Shown piece after piece: positions 1-8,836 of a DNA stretch of 64,000 bases (positions within the stretch are counted from its first letter, which is position 1; the number at the start of each line of letters is the position of its first letter). This DNA is from an uncultured bacterium (GTDB taxonomy: Bacteria > Bacteroidota > Bacteroidia > Bacteroidales > Bacteroidaceae), in contig CAJMQU010000013.1 of the NCBI GenBank assembly GCA_905215555.1, forward strand, positions 29,399 through 93,398, in the 5' to 3' direction. The notes below the pieces were generated by a model. The model saw nothing but the letters and a program-made list of their open reading frames with translations, had not been told where the DNA came from and did not search any database. The position numbers were made by a program, and so were the translations under genes.

Positions 1-1935
1 ATGTACACGCTGCGTCCCTGGACTATCCGCCAGTATGCCGGATTCTCCACAGCCGAAGAGTCCAATGCATTCTACCGCCGTAATCTGGCTTCCGGACAGA
101 AAGGTTTGTCCGTTGCTTTTGACTTGGCTACACACCGTGGTTACGACCCCGATCACGAACGCGTGGTAGGCGATGTGGGTAAAGCAGGTGTATCTATCTG
201 TTCACTGGAGAACATGAAGGTTCTCTTCGACGGTATTCCTTTGAACAAGATGTCCGTGTCAATGACAATGAACGGTGCCGTGCTTCCGATTCTTGCTTTC
301 TACATCAATGCAGGTCTGGAACAAGGCGCTAAGTTGGAAGAAATGGCAGGTACGATCCAGAATGATATCCTGAAAGAATTCATGGTGCGTAACACTTATA
401 TTTACCCGCCTGCATTCTCTATGAAGATTATTTCTGATATCTTTGAATATACTTCACAGAAGATGCCGAAGTTCAACTCTATCTCTATTTCCGGTTATCA
501 CATGCAAGAAGCAGGTGCTACGGCTGATATCGAGTTGGCTTACACACTGGCCGACGGCCTCGAATACCTCCGTGCCGGTGTTGCTGCAGGTATCGACATC
601 GACGCTTTTGCTCCGCGTCTGTCTTTCTTCTGGGCTATCGGAACCAATCATTTCATGGAAATTGCCAAGATGCGTGCCGCACGTATGCTGTGGGCTAAGA
701 TTGTGAAACAATTCAATCCGAAGAACCCGAAATCTCTGGCACTCCGTACTCACTCCCAGACGTCAGGTTGGTCACTGACCGAACAAGATCCCTTCAACAA
801 CGTAGGCCGTACTTGTATCGAAGCTATGGCTGCCGCATTGGGACACACTCAATCATTGCACACCAATGCACTGGATGAGGCCATCGCATTGCCGACGGAC
901 TTCTCTGCACGTATCGCACGTAACACTCAGATTTATATCCAGGAAGAAACTTACATCTGCAAGAATGTTGACCCGTGGGGTGGTTCTTACTATGTAGAGT
1001 CTCTGACCAACGAATTGGCTCACAAAGCTTGGGAATTGATTCAGGAAGTTGAAAAACTGGGCGGTATGGCAAAAGCCATTGAAACCGGTATTCCCAAGAT
1101 GCGCATCGAAGAAGCTGCCGCACGTACGCAGGCCCGCATCGACTCCGGTTCTCAGACTATTGTCGGCGTGAACAAGTATCGTTTGGAGAAAGAAGCTCCG
1201 ATTGATATTCTTGAAATCGACAATACTGCTGTTCGCCAGGAACAGATTGCCAACTTGAAGACTTTGAAAGAAGGACGCGATGAGGCAGCTGTGCAGAAAG
1301 CATTGGATGCTATCACCAAATGTGTGGAAACCAAGGAGGGCAACTTGCTTGAGCTGGCAGTTGAAGCTGCCCGTGTTCGCGCTACATTGGGTGAAATCTC
1401 GTATGCTTGCGAAAAGATTGTAGGACGTTATAAAGCAGTAATCAGAACTATATCAGGCGTGTATTCATCAGAAAGTAAGAATGACGGCGACTTCAAGCGT
1501 GCTTGTGAACTGGCTGAGAAGTTTGCGAAGAAAGAGGGACGTCAACCTCGTATCATGATAGCCAAAATGGGGCAGGACGGTCACGACCGTGGTGCCAAAG
1601 TAGTAGCAACCGGTTATGCCGACTGTGGTTTCGACGTGGATATGGGACCTTTGTTCCAGACACCTGCCGAAGCTGCCCGCGAAGCTGTTGAAAATGACGT
1701 TCATGTAGTGGGTGTTTCTTCACTGGCTGCCGGACACAAGACTCTGATTCCGCAGATTATTGAAGAACTGAAGAAGTTGGGCCGTGAAGATATCATCGTG
1801 ATTGCCGGTGGTGTAATTCCTGCACAGGATTATGACTTCTTGTACAAGGCCGGTGTAGCTGCCATTTTCGGTCCGGGTTCTCCGGTAGCCAAGGCTGCTT
1901 GCCAGATTTTGGAAATCCTGATGGATGAAGAATAA
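1..1935 (+). CDS. mutA: Methylmalonyl-CoA mutase large subunit, 5'-truncated by window edge
   Basis: Adenosylcobalamin-dependent isomerase that interconverts succinyl-CoA and (R)-methylmalonyl-CoA in the propionate pathway. 644 residues are visible; large subunits of the family are about 715, so roughly 70 N-terminal residues lie upstream and the Met at base 1 is probably internal. The first two thirds match the catalytic TIM-barrel (RPWTIRQYAGFSTAEESN, GLSVAFDLATHRGYD, RTHSQTSGWSLTEQDP). The C-terminal cobalamin domain carries the DxHxxG motif as DGHDRG with the cobalt-ligand His at visible residue 528, then the AGGVIP loop. It ends just before a strong terminator. The small subunit gene is presumably upstream, outside the window. 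The symbol could equally be mcmA/scpA. Family assignment is very secure. Confidence 0.97.
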   Translation: MYTLRPWTIRQYAGFSTAEESNAFYRRNLASGQKGLSVAFDLATHRGYDPDHERVVGDVGKAGVSICSLENMKVLFDGIPLNKMSVSMTMNGAVLPILAFYINAGLEQGAKLEEMAGTIQNDILKEFMVRNTYIYPPAFSMKIISDIFEYTSQKMPKFNSISISGYHMQEAGATADIELAYTLADGLEYLRAGVAAGIDIDAFAPRLSFFWAIGTNHFMEIAKMRAARMLWAKIVKQFNPKNPKSLALRTHSQTSGWSLTEQDPFNNVGRTCIEAMAAALGHTQSLHTNALDEAIALPTDFSARIARNTQIYIQEETYICKNVDPWGGSYYVESLTNELAHKAWELIQEVEKLGGMAKAIETGIPKMRIEEAAARTQARIDSGSQTIVGVNKYRLEKEAPIDILEIDNTAVRQEQIANLKTLKEGRDEAAVQKALDAITKCVETKEGNLLELAVEAARVRATLGEISYACEKIVGRYKAVIRTISGVYSSESKNDGDFKRACELAEKFAKKEGRQPRIMIAKMGQDGHDRGAKVVATGYADCGFDVDMGPLFQTPAEAAREAVENDVHVVGVSSLAAGHKTLIPQIIEELKKLGREDIIVIAGGVIPAQDYDFLYKAGVAAIFGPGSPVAKAACQILEILMDEE

Positions 1936-1977
1936 ATTTAAGAAGTGATAAGGCGCTGAGGCGCTAATACTGATAAG

Positions 1978-2017
1978 CGGACTGCGGGTGTTTTTGCCTG
2001 TGGTCCGTTTTTTTTTG
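1978..2017 (+). terminator. Rho-independent terminator after mutA
   Basis: An 11-bp stem (1978-1988 with 1997-2007, three G-U pairs) with an 8-nt loop is followed by an uninterrupted run of ten T. It sits 40 bp past the mutA stop codon. Confidence 0.85.
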
Positions 2018-2100
2018 TTTTTATACTTGATTTTAAGTGCAGGTACTGAAATTAGGTTGTTTTTAATGACTTATTAATTCTTCCGTTAACCCTCCCGTTC

Positions 2101-2108
2101 CATATTTG
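2101..2108 (+). promoter_or_regulatory. Possible -7 box for the 2160 gene
   Basis: CATATTTG resembles the Bacteroides -7 consensus TAnnTTTG with one mismatch, about 50 bp before the start codon. No clear TTTG -33 element lies 19-21 bp upstream, so this is weak. Confidence 0.3.
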
Positions 2109-2159
2109 CAGCATTATTCTTTTCATAGGGAGAGTCTGTAATCTGATAATTGAATTCGC

Positions 2160-5100
2160 ATGAAAAAATTACTACTTCTTTTTGTTTCAACTTTATTAGC
2201 TGTAAGTGTGCAGGCGCAATCGGGTGATAAGCCTGGTAACTGGAAATTAATTGTGTCGGATGATTATCCGGCGGATGATGTGGGAGTGGCTACGTATACC
2301 GTGACTACTGATTTTAGTGCCGATCCTACCGGGGAGATAGACTCGCAGGAGGCTTTTCAGACGGCATTGAATAAACTGGGTGAGAACCGTCGGGGTGGTA
2401 CGCTCTTCGTTCCGGCAGGACGTTACCGTATTTCCGGGAAGTTAGTCATTCCTACCGGTGTGACCATGCGTGGTGAGTGGAAACGTCCGGTGAAAGGAAA
2501 GCCGGTTGAAGGAACTATACTGATGGTGGATATGAAAGGAGGTTCTGAGGCTGAATCGAATGCATTTATTACGATGGAACCTTCCACTGCCTTGACTCAT
2601 CTGAGTATTTGGTATCCGCATCAGGATCCTGATGAGATCACGCCTTATCCGCCTACGGTGCTGTATGGGCGTGACGGTGTGTGGGGAAATGATTATTGCA
2701 ATGTACGTCATGTCACGCTGGTGAATTCTTATAGCGGCATTGTTCTGTCGAGAAAGAATGGCGGTGGTTGTCCCAATATCTATGATGTGTATGGTACCCC
2801 GTTATCCCGTGGTATCGAGATTGACAACATAGCTGACGTCGGTCGTTTCGAGTGGATACACTTCTCACCTGACTATTGGGCTGATTCCGGTCTGGAAGGG
2901 GCACCGGGAGCGGGAGGTGCTTATGCTGACTGGATATACCGGAACGGGACGGGCATTGTGATGCGCCGTAATGACTGGTCGTATACCTGCTATGTGGATA
3001 TCGAGGGGTATAACAAAGGCTTCCGTACCGGAGTTTCCCTGGCGGGAGACGGTGCACCGAACGGACATAATTACGGATTCACTTTGCGGAACTGCAAGAC
3101 GGGTATTTATGTGGATGGTACTTCGTCGGCAGGTATCATGTTCACCCGCGCGCATATTGAAGATTGCGGGAAAGGAGTGGTGGTCACGTCCTCCAGCACC
3201 GGACCTGTGCAACTTTACGGATGTGAGATCTCGGCCTCCGATGAAGCTGTATCGATGGAAAAAGGAGTTTCTGCCAAACTGATGATGCAGCAGTGTAAGG
3301 TAAACAAAGGTGCAGTGAATAGTTTGGGTGGTGATTTGATGGCTTCTGATACCGATTTTAATAACGATGCTCCGCAGATTTATATCGGTTCCGATGCTCG
3401 CACGATACTGACGGGAAACCGTTTTGCAAAGACGGCAGACGTGAAGAACCAGTCTCTATTTGAATGTCGCATCGACCATACGCCTGTTGAGACAAAACCT
3501 CTGCCGGATTTTCCTGAAATGAAAGTGTCGGAAACCAAACCGGCTCGTCTGGCTTTATATAATGTACTTGACTTTGGCGCCGAGCCGTTTGTCGTCACGT
3601 TTAATGCCAATTCGAGCAGCACGTGGCTTCAGATAGATATCCGTTTGGGACTGGAAGAGAGCAAGGATAATACGGAAGCCATCCAGAAAGCAATGGACAA
3701 GGCTGCCAGCGAAGGGGGAGGCATTGTCTACCTGCCGGGCGGACGCTATAAGGTGCTGGGCAATCTGACGGTTCCCGCAGGTGTCGAATTGCGGGGAGCC
3801 TCTGATCTTGCTACTGTTCCGAAGGGGCAGGGTAGTATTCTTGAAGTCTATGCAGGACGCGGGCAAGAGCAGGGACAGCCTTTCCTGAAACTTTCGGCAG
3901 GCAGTGGCTTGCGTGGTTTGACGTTCGACTATCCGGAGCAGGTGACTTCCGGCTTGCCCGCAGTGGCCGAATATCCTTATTGCATTCAAGCGACAGGGAA
4001 AGATGTATACATCGTGAATGTAGGGCTGAGAGCCGCATATAACGGTGTGGACCTGTTTACTTATAAATGTGACAATCACTATGTGGATTACCTTGCCGGA
4101 CACGTTTTCATGAATGCTATCCGCATTGGCGGCGGTTCGGAAGACGGTCGGGTTTGTAATATGCAGTTCAATTCCATTGTATATGCTTGTGGTTCGGAAA
4201 CGAAGTTCGGTGCATGGCCCAATAGTATTGCTGCGGATCAAGATAAGGCTTATTGGCAGAACCAGACAGAATTGCGTTTTATCACCGTAGGGGATTGCCG
4301 TAACCAGATTCTGTACAATGACTTCCATTATGGAGGTTTCGAAGGTATTGTCTTCCGGGCTGACGGGGGGAAAGCTGCATCCGGCCGTTCTTTGGGACTG
4401 GGTATCGACGGCTCTTGGAATTCAGTTGTCTACGAAGCTTTGGATCCGGCAGGTTTCGATATGATAAACTCCCAGATAGTGGCCCTTGAAGGAAAGAACT
4501 CTGTCTATTCGGAGACCCGTTTCCTGGCTACCAAGTCAGATTTCTCTGGTGAAGTAACTCTGTTCGGTGCTGACTTTTGGGGGAGTGCTAAACATGGTAT
4601 AGTGGTTGAAAACGGAAAACTCAATCTGAACCTGGCTAACTTCAGCACATCCGGACAGACGTCTTTCATGAATTTGCCGAAGCCGACCGGTTCTGTTGTG
4701 TTGCATAATGCAGTGGTCAGTACGAGGGATGATCTTATTTTTGTCAGTAGCGGACACGAGAAGCAGGCGGCTGTGACATCCACCGTAACTGATGTGGCTG
4801 CTGCAGTAGCTGATAAGTTGGACGTATGGAAGAATAATCTGTCAATGGCTCCCGTTTTCACGGCAACGGATGCATTGCTTTCCCGCACGAAGTGGATTAT
4901 CACTGCCAGTACGAATAATTCCAATGCTTCTAGAGCCATCGATGACGATGCGGCTACGCGTTGGGATACGAGTGGTCCGCAGCAGTCCGGACAATGGGTG
5001 ATGGTGGATATGCAGTCGGTACATAAGTTGAATCGTATTATTCTGGATACATCAAAGAGCCCGAACGATGGTCCTGCAGGTTATGAAGTGTATCTGAATA

Positions 5101-5525
5101 CCGGTGAAGATGGTGCCTGGAAACTTGTTGCCTCGGGAAAGAATGCAGGAGCTGTGCAGATTGTTTCTTTTCCGGCAGAAGAAACCTCAAAATTCCGGAT
5201 AGTGCAGACGGGAAGCAAGGGCAATTACTGGTCGATCCACGAACTTTATGCAGCTTGCGTGGATGAAATAGGGACGGGAATCTCACCGGGAGTTACTTCA
5301 TCCGCCGGAGAATTGTATTACTACAATGGGCAGTTATCATGGAGTGGTCTGGGCAGCAATGGGAATACGAAGGTTGAAATCGTTGATTTGTCTGGACGGC
5401 AGGTACTGTCACAGCAAACTGATGACAATTTTCTGAGATTACCCCGCATGCAGAATGGCTTTTATATTGTCGTGGCTACCAATGGTGCAGATGTGCTGAG
5501 AAAGAAAATGTTCTTCAAGAATTAG
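2160..5525 (+). CDS. Secreted double pectate-lyase-like beta-helix protein with discoidin domain and type IX-like C-terminal signal
   Basis: Large exported protein of unknown substrate. Seen in the 1121 residues: a signal peptide ending ...SVQAQ (about residue 20); two separate right-handed beta-helix modules of the pectate_lyase_3 type, about residues 45-330 and 464-780, each opening with a helix-then-GGG-x-(L/I)-(F/Y)-(V/L)-P-(A/G)-GRY pattern (GGTLFVPAGRY, GGGIVYLPGGRY); an F5/8 type C (discoidin) domain at about 900-1040 with ASRAIDDDAATRW; and a final 65 residues with VEIVDLSGRQVL, GFYIVV and a Lys-rich end, the pattern of a type A type IX sorting domain. The second module has an unusually long insert between DFGA and NTEAIQKAM. 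The fold suggests polysaccharide binding or cleavage; no catalytic residues are assigned. It is a stand-alone gene. Confidence 0.85.
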   Translation: MKKLLLLFVSTLLAVSVQAQSGDKPGNWKLIVSDDYPADDVGVATYTVTTDFSADPTGEIDSQEAFQTALNKLGENRRGGTLFVPAGRYRISGKLVIPTGVTMRGEWKRPVKGKPVEGTILMVDMKGGSEAESNAFITMEPSTALTHLSIWYPHQDPDEITPYPPTVLYGRDGVWGNDYCNVRHVTLVNSYSGIVLSRKNGGGCPNIYDVYGTPLSRGIEIDNIADVGRFEWIHFSPDYWADSGLEGAPGAGGAYADWIYRNGTGIVMRRNDWSYTCYVDIEGYNKGFRTGVSLAGDGAPNGHNYGFTLRNCKTGIYVDGTSSAGIMFTRAHIEDCGKGVVVTSSSTGPVQLYGCEISASDEAVSMEKGVSAKLMMQQCKVNKGAVNSLGGDLMASDTDFNNDAPQIYIGSDARTILTGNRFAKTADVKNQSLFECRIDHTPVETKPLPDFPEMKVSETKPARLALYNVLDFGAEPFVVTFNANSSSTWLQIDIRLGLEESKDNTEAIQKAMDKAASEGGGIVYLPGGRYKVLGNLTVPAGVELRGASDLATVPKGQGSILEVYAGRGQEQGQPFLKLSAGSGLRGLTFDYPEQVTSGLPAVAEYPYCIQATGKDVYIVNVGLRAAYNGVDLFTYKCDNHYVDYLAGHVFMNAIRIGGGSEDGRVCNMQFNSIVYACGSETKFGAWPNSIAADQDKAYWQNQTELRFITVGDCRNQILYNDFHYGGFEGIVFRADGGKAASGRSLGLGIDGSWNSVVYEALDPAGFDMINSQIVALEGKNSVYSETRFLATKSDFSGEVTLFGADFWGSAKHGIVVENGKLNLNLANFSTSGQTSFMNLPKPTGSVVLHNAVVSTRDDLIFVSSGHEKQAAVTSTVTDVAAAVADKLDVWKNNLSMAPVFTATDALLSRTKWIITASTNNSNASRAIDDDAATRWDTSGPQQSGQWVMVDMQSVHKLNRIILDTSKSPNDGPAGYEVYLNTGEDGAWKLVASGKNAGAVQIVSFPAEETSKFRIVQTGSKGNYWSIHELYAACVDEIGTGISPGVTSSAGELYYYNGQLSWSGLGSNGNTKVEIVDLSGRQVLSQQTDDNFLRLPRMQNGFYIVVATNGADVLRKKMFFKN

Positions 5526-5708
5526 GCTCTCAGAACACAGACAAAGTACCCCATCCTACTCTATCAGTAGGACTTCGGAAGAAGTGACTACTAGTTCAGG
5601 ACACGATGCCGAAGAAGTGTCTACTAAGATAGTTTATTAACAGAAAAAGCGTCTGGCTAAATCAGTAAAAGACAGTTTGTTGTGTTTACATTCTGTTTAC
5701 GCTCTGAT

Positions 5709-5832
5709 GTAAAAGCATTTACTGCCGTATGTAACGGTCTTTACCCCATATTGTAACGGTCTTTACCTCCTATTGTAACGCTCTTTACCTCGGTATGTAA
5801 ATGACGTTACCATTTGGGGTAAATCAAGTTAC
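5709..5832. repeat. Six-copy GTAA-N6-TTAC palindrome array, exact 22-bp period
   Basis: The inverted repeat GTAA-N6-TTAC occurs at 5709, 5731, 5753, 5775, 5797 and 5819, each exactly 22 bp after the last. In register upstream, half-sites remain (GTAA at 5665, TTAC at 5697), as if two older copies decayed. The N6 cores differ (CGGTCT twice, CGCTCT, ATGACG, AAGCAT, ATCAAG), so the outer half-sites are conserved while the centres vary. Spacers are 8 bp. This looks like a set of binding sites for a dimeric protein placed on one face of the helix, or a slipped tandem repeat. Confidence 0.85.
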
Positions 5833-5844
5833 TGCGAAAGGAAA

Positions 5845-5894
5845 CAGCCGTATCCTCGTAAGGTGAAAATCATTCACCTGCCGGGGTACGGCTG
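5845..5894. terminator. Branched stem-loop between convergent genes, probable terminator
   Basis: Outer arms CAGCCGTATCC (5845-5855) and GGGGTACGGCTG (5883-5894) pair with one mismatch; inside, AGGTGAA (5861-5867) pairs with TTCACCT (5873-5879). TTT follows on the plus side and also on the minus side, so it may serve both convergent genes. Confidence 0.55.
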
Positions 5895-5949
5895 TTTGCT
5901 TGTAAGTTGCTGTTATCCATCCGTTGTGTGGTGAACGGAAGAAGCCTTG

Positions 5950-6387
5950 TCACCAGTTATATTCCTCTACATAGCTGTCGAAATACTCTTCTTGTTGCAA
6001 GCCCAACTTCTTGGCCAGTGCAATTACTTTTTGTTGTTCGGCAGGTGACAACAAGGTTTCTCCTTTCCGCTTCTGGTAATATCTTCTGACTCCCCAACTG
6101 CCTATCAGTCCGTAGCGGAACGTTCCTGATGCGCTGACCGCCAGTGCCTCCGTGGTGCGGACAAAACCTTTTGCATAATGTATCTTCTTATTGGAACGGT
6201 AATACTCGCACTTCCCTGCCATGGCTTCAATCGTTTTCGGATTCAGCGTAGGCAGGAAAATGATACTTGCCGGCGTATGGGCGTATGCTATCCGGCGCAG
6301 ACAAGTGTCGGCATGAGGGCAATCTGCTGTAGCGCACAGACCAAAGTTATGGGGAACTTTTGAATAATCGAATGTTTCTTTTTCCAT
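5950..6387 (-). CDS. Conserved Bacteroidales protein with N-terminal Cys cluster (DUF6078-like)
   Basis: 145 residues, no signal peptide or membrane segment, so probably cytoplasmic. The N-terminal 30 residues hold Cys18, Cys23 and Cys29 in a CATADCPHADTC context, and another Cys lies in the KCEYYRS segment; these could bind a metal, but that is inference. The C-terminal part is basic (RRYYQKRKGE) with a helical tail. I recall similar proteins as a DUF6078-type family in Bacteroides, without known function; the family number is from memory. It is transcribed toward the 22-bp array and divergently from topB, with a -7 motif at 6415-6422. Confidence 0.75.
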   Translation of the reverse strand: MEKETFDYSKVPHNFGLCATADCPHADTCLRRIAYAHTPASIIFLPTLNPKTIEAMAGKCEYYRSNKKIHYAKGFVRTTEALAVSASGTFRYGLIGSWGVRRYYQKRKGETLLSPAEQQKVIALAKKLGLQQEEYFDSYVEEYNW

Positions 6388-6414
6388 TGTGTTTTCAATT
6401 TAATGATTGTGTGG

Positions 6415-6422
6415 CAAAGGTA
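6415..6422 (-). promoter_or_regulatory. -7 box (TACCTTTG on minus strand) for the 5950-6387 gene
   Basis: The minus strand reads TACCTTTG, a perfect match to TAnnTTTG, 28 bp before the start codon. No well-spaced -33 element is evident. Confidence 0.55.
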
Positions 6423-6462
6423 CGATATATATATGAGGCACTTTTAGCATATTGCAAATAAA

Positions 6463-6494
6463 TTTGTTTCTGTTTTCAGTTTGCATTACCTTTG
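6463..6494 (+). promoter_or_regulatory. Consensus Bacteroides promoter for topB
   Basis: TTTG (6463-6466), 20-bp spacer, TACCTTTG (6487-6494): a complete match to the primary-sigma promoter of Bacteroides. The start codon follows about 20 bp later, so the leader is very short. Confidence 0.8.
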
Positions 6495-6514
6495 CCAAAC
6501 TAAAAAAGAGATGA

Positions 6515-8731
6515 ATGATAGTTTGTATTGCCGAAAAGCCCTCAGTGGCACGTGACATAGCTGATGTGTTAGGAGCGAAGGATAGGAGAGATGGTTACAT
6601 CGAAGGGAATGGATACCAGGTGACCTGGACATTCGGTCACCTTTGTACACTCAAAGAGCCGCACGAATACACCCCAAACTGGAAATCGTGGAGTCTGGGG
6701 AGCCTTCCCATGATACCGCCCCGCTTCGGGATTAAACTCATCAGCAATCCCACTTACGAAAAGCAATTCCATACGATAGAAGCCCTCATGCAGAAAGCCG
6801 ACATGATCATCAACTGTGGTGATGCCGGGCAGGAGGGAGAACTGATTCAGCGCTGGGTGATGCAGAAGGCCGGGGCACGCTGTCCGGTGAAACGTTTGTG
6901 GATTTCGTCATTGACGGAAGAGGCTATCCGTGAAGGTTTTGCCAAACTGAAGGATGCTTCCGACTTCCAACCCTTGTATGAAGCCGGGTTGTCCCGTGCC
7001 ATTGGCGACTGGCTGTTGGGAATGAATGCCACGCGCCTCTATACCATGAAGTACGGGCAGAACAGGCAGGTGCTTTCCATCGGCAGGGTACAGACGCCTA
7101 CGCTGGCGCTTATCGTAAACCGCCAGTTGGAGATACAGAACTTCGTCCCCAAGCAATATTGGGAATTGAAGACGGTGTACCGCGATACCACCTTTGCCGC
7201 CATAATCAGGAAGAGTGAGGAAGAACTTATTCTGGAAGCAGAGAAGAACAAGGAAGCCATTGCTGCCGGAAAGAAGCCCAAAAAAGAAGAAGAAAACCGG
7301 GGAATAGATCCCATCACCAGTCAGGAGCAAGGTATGGCTCTGCTGGAACAAATCAGGAATTCTCCTTTTACGATTACGGATGTCACCAAGAAAGAGGGAA
7401 AGGAAGCTCCGCTTCGACTGTTCGACTTGACTTCCTTGCAGGTGGAATGCAATAAGAAGTTCGCTTATTCTGCCGATGAAACGCTGAAGATTATCCAATC
7501 GTTATATGAAAAGAAAGTAGCCACCTATCCGCGTGTGGATACAACTTTCCTGAGTGATGATATTTATCCGAAGTGTCCGGGGATTCTGAAAGGACTGCGT
7601 GACTATGAGACCTTTACAAAGCCTTTGGAGGGAACCACTTTATTGAAATCGAAGAAGGTGTTTGATAACTCTAAAGTCACCGACCACCACGCCATCATCC
7701 CGACCGGGCAATATCCGCAGAACCTGACAGACATGGAACGTCGCGTGTTCGACTTGATTGCGCGCCGGTTCATTGCTGTGTTCTATCCGGATTGCAAGTT
7801 TGCTACTACTACTGTGCTGGGTGCGGTAGAGGAGATTGAATTCAAGACTACCGGTAAACAGATACTGGAACCGGGATGGCGGGTTATCTTCGGAACCCCG
7901 GGAGCGCAGTCGCAGGAAGAGAAGGAAGAAAAAGCGGGAGATGAAGAGAATGTGCTGCCTGCATTTGTGAAGGGTGAAAGCGGACCTCATCTGCCTGATT
8001 TATACGAGAAATGGACGCAGCCTCCCCGTCCCTATACCGAGGCCACTTTGCTGCGTGCTATGGAAACGGCCGGTAAGCTGGTGGATAACGATGAGTTGCG
8101 CGATGCACTGAAAGAGAATGGTATCGGTCGTCCGTCCACACGTGCGGCAATTATTGAGACACTCTTTAAGCGGAATTATATCCGTAAGGAAAAGAAGAAT
8201 CTGATTGCTACACCTACAGGAGTAGAGCTGATTCAGATTATCCATGAAGAATTGTTGAAATCTGCCGAACTGACCGGTATCTGGGAAAAGAAACTGCGTG
8301 AGATTGAAAAGAAAACGTACAATGCCGCCCAGTTCTTGGAGGAATTGAAGCAGATGGTCTCGGAAGTTGTCATGAGTGTGCTTTCGGACAATACGAACCG
8401 GCATATTACGATTGAACAGGCTGTTCAGGAGGCATCTGCCAATGGTAAGAAACAGGGTGGAAAACCTGCTAAAGAGAAGGATGCTTCGAAACCCAAGCGG
8501 CAGAGTAAACCGCGCAAAAAGGCGGTTGAAGCGAAACCGGATGCGACTGAGGCAATGGGTAATGCAGCTGAGGCAAAACCAGAAACGCCTCTTGCTAATG
8601 CTTCTCAGGCACAGGTTGCTGAGGGGCAGACTTGTCCTTTATGCGGCAAAGGAACTATTATTAAAGGTAAAACGGCTTACGGTTGTTCCGAATGGAAGAG
8701 TGGATGCACTTTCCGCAAACCTTTTGAATAG
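6515..8731 (+). CDS. topB: DNA topoisomerase III
   Basis: Type IA topoisomerase that passes single DNA strands, thought to unlink replication and recombination intermediates. 738 residues. Toprim domain: EKPSVA at residue 7 and a GDAGQEGEL motif at 102-110 (Asp103, Glu107; the middle acidic residue of the usual DxD is Gly here). The catalytic Tyr is Tyr338 in YPRVDTTFLSDD. The DNA-gate motif GRPSTRA follows near 540. A Lys/Ala-rich linker (about 640-695) leads to a C-terminal zinc ribbon (CPLCGKG...GCSEWKSGC). Two ATGs overlap at 6511 and 6515; 6515 is in frame and follows a purine-rich stretch (6501-6510). The linker and zinc finger resemble chromosomal Bacteroidales forms. Confidence 0.96.
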   Translation: MIVCIAEKPSVARDIADVLGAKDRRDGYIEGNGYQVTWTFGHLCTLKEPHEYTPNWKSWSLGSLPMIPPRFGIKLISNPTYEKQFHTIEALMQKADMIINCGDAGQEGELIQRWVMQKAGARCPVKRLWISSLTEEAIREGFAKLKDASDFQPLYEAGLSRAIGDWLLGMNATRLYTMKYGQNRQVLSIGRVQTPTLALIVNRQLEIQNFVPKQYWELKTVYRDTTFAAIIRKSEEELILEAEKNKEAIAAGKKPKKEEENRGIDPITSQEQGMALLEQIRNSPFTITDVTKKEGKEAPLRLFDLTSLQVECNKKFAYSADETLKIIQSLYEKKVATYPRVDTTFLSDDIYPKCPGILKGLRDYETFTKPLEGTTLLKSKKVFDNSKVTDHHAIIPTGQYPQNLTDMERRVFDLIARRFIAVFYPDCKFATTTVLGAVEEIEFKTTGKQILEPGWRVIFGTPGAQSQEEKEEKAGDEENVLPAFVKGESGPHLPDLYEKWTQPPRPYTEATLLRAMETAGKLVDNDELRDALKENGIGRPSTRAAIIETLFKRNYIRKEKKNLIATPTGVELIQIIHEELLKSAELTGIWEKKLREIEKKTYNAAQFLEELKQMVSEVVMSVLSDNTNRHITIEQAVQEASANGKKQGGKPAKEKDASKPKRQSKPRKKAVEAKPDATEAMGNAAEAKPETPLANASQAQVAEGQTCPLCGKGTIIKGKTAYGCSEWKSGCTFRKPFE

Positions 8732-8775
8732 ATGATGATACAATAAACACTTGTTTTTTCTGTTTATATAGGTAG

Positions 8776-8816
8776 ATGATAATTGGGCGAAGCAGGGCTT
8801 CACTAAAAATTATCAT
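8776..8816. repeat. Dispersed hairpin repeat, copy 1 (short form)
   Basis: Outer arms ATGATAATT (8776-8784) and AATTATCAT (8808-8816) are perfect inverted repeats; inside is GAAGC-AGG-GCTTC (8789-8801). The same layout, longer and more perfect, occurs at 48511-48581. It lies between topB and the PorE-like gene and could fold as a transcript hairpin. Confidence 0.75.
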
Positions 8817-8836
8817 TTAGTAAACCTATACAATTT

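Larger units (their letters stand above)
5526..5949. other. Gene-free gap holding tandem motifs and hairpins
   Basis: 424 bp between two convergent genes. It contains a short hairpin (TCCTACT/AGTAGGA, 5554-5572), a pair of imperfect 18-bp direct repeats 33 bp apart (5576-5593 and 5609-5626, two mismatches), a six-copy 22-bp palindrome array (5709-5832), and a branched stem-loop (5845-5894). No credible reading frame is visible. Confidence 0.8.

Noticed and set aside
3555..4328. Antisense reading frame of 257 codons inside the beta-helix gene
   Set aside because: Opposite a clear multi-domain protein; no signal peptide, motif or ribosome site.
5709..5832. CRISPR array at the 22-bp repeats
   Set aside because: Units are 14-16 bp with 8-bp spacers, far too short for CRISPR repeats and spacers, and no cas genes are nearby.
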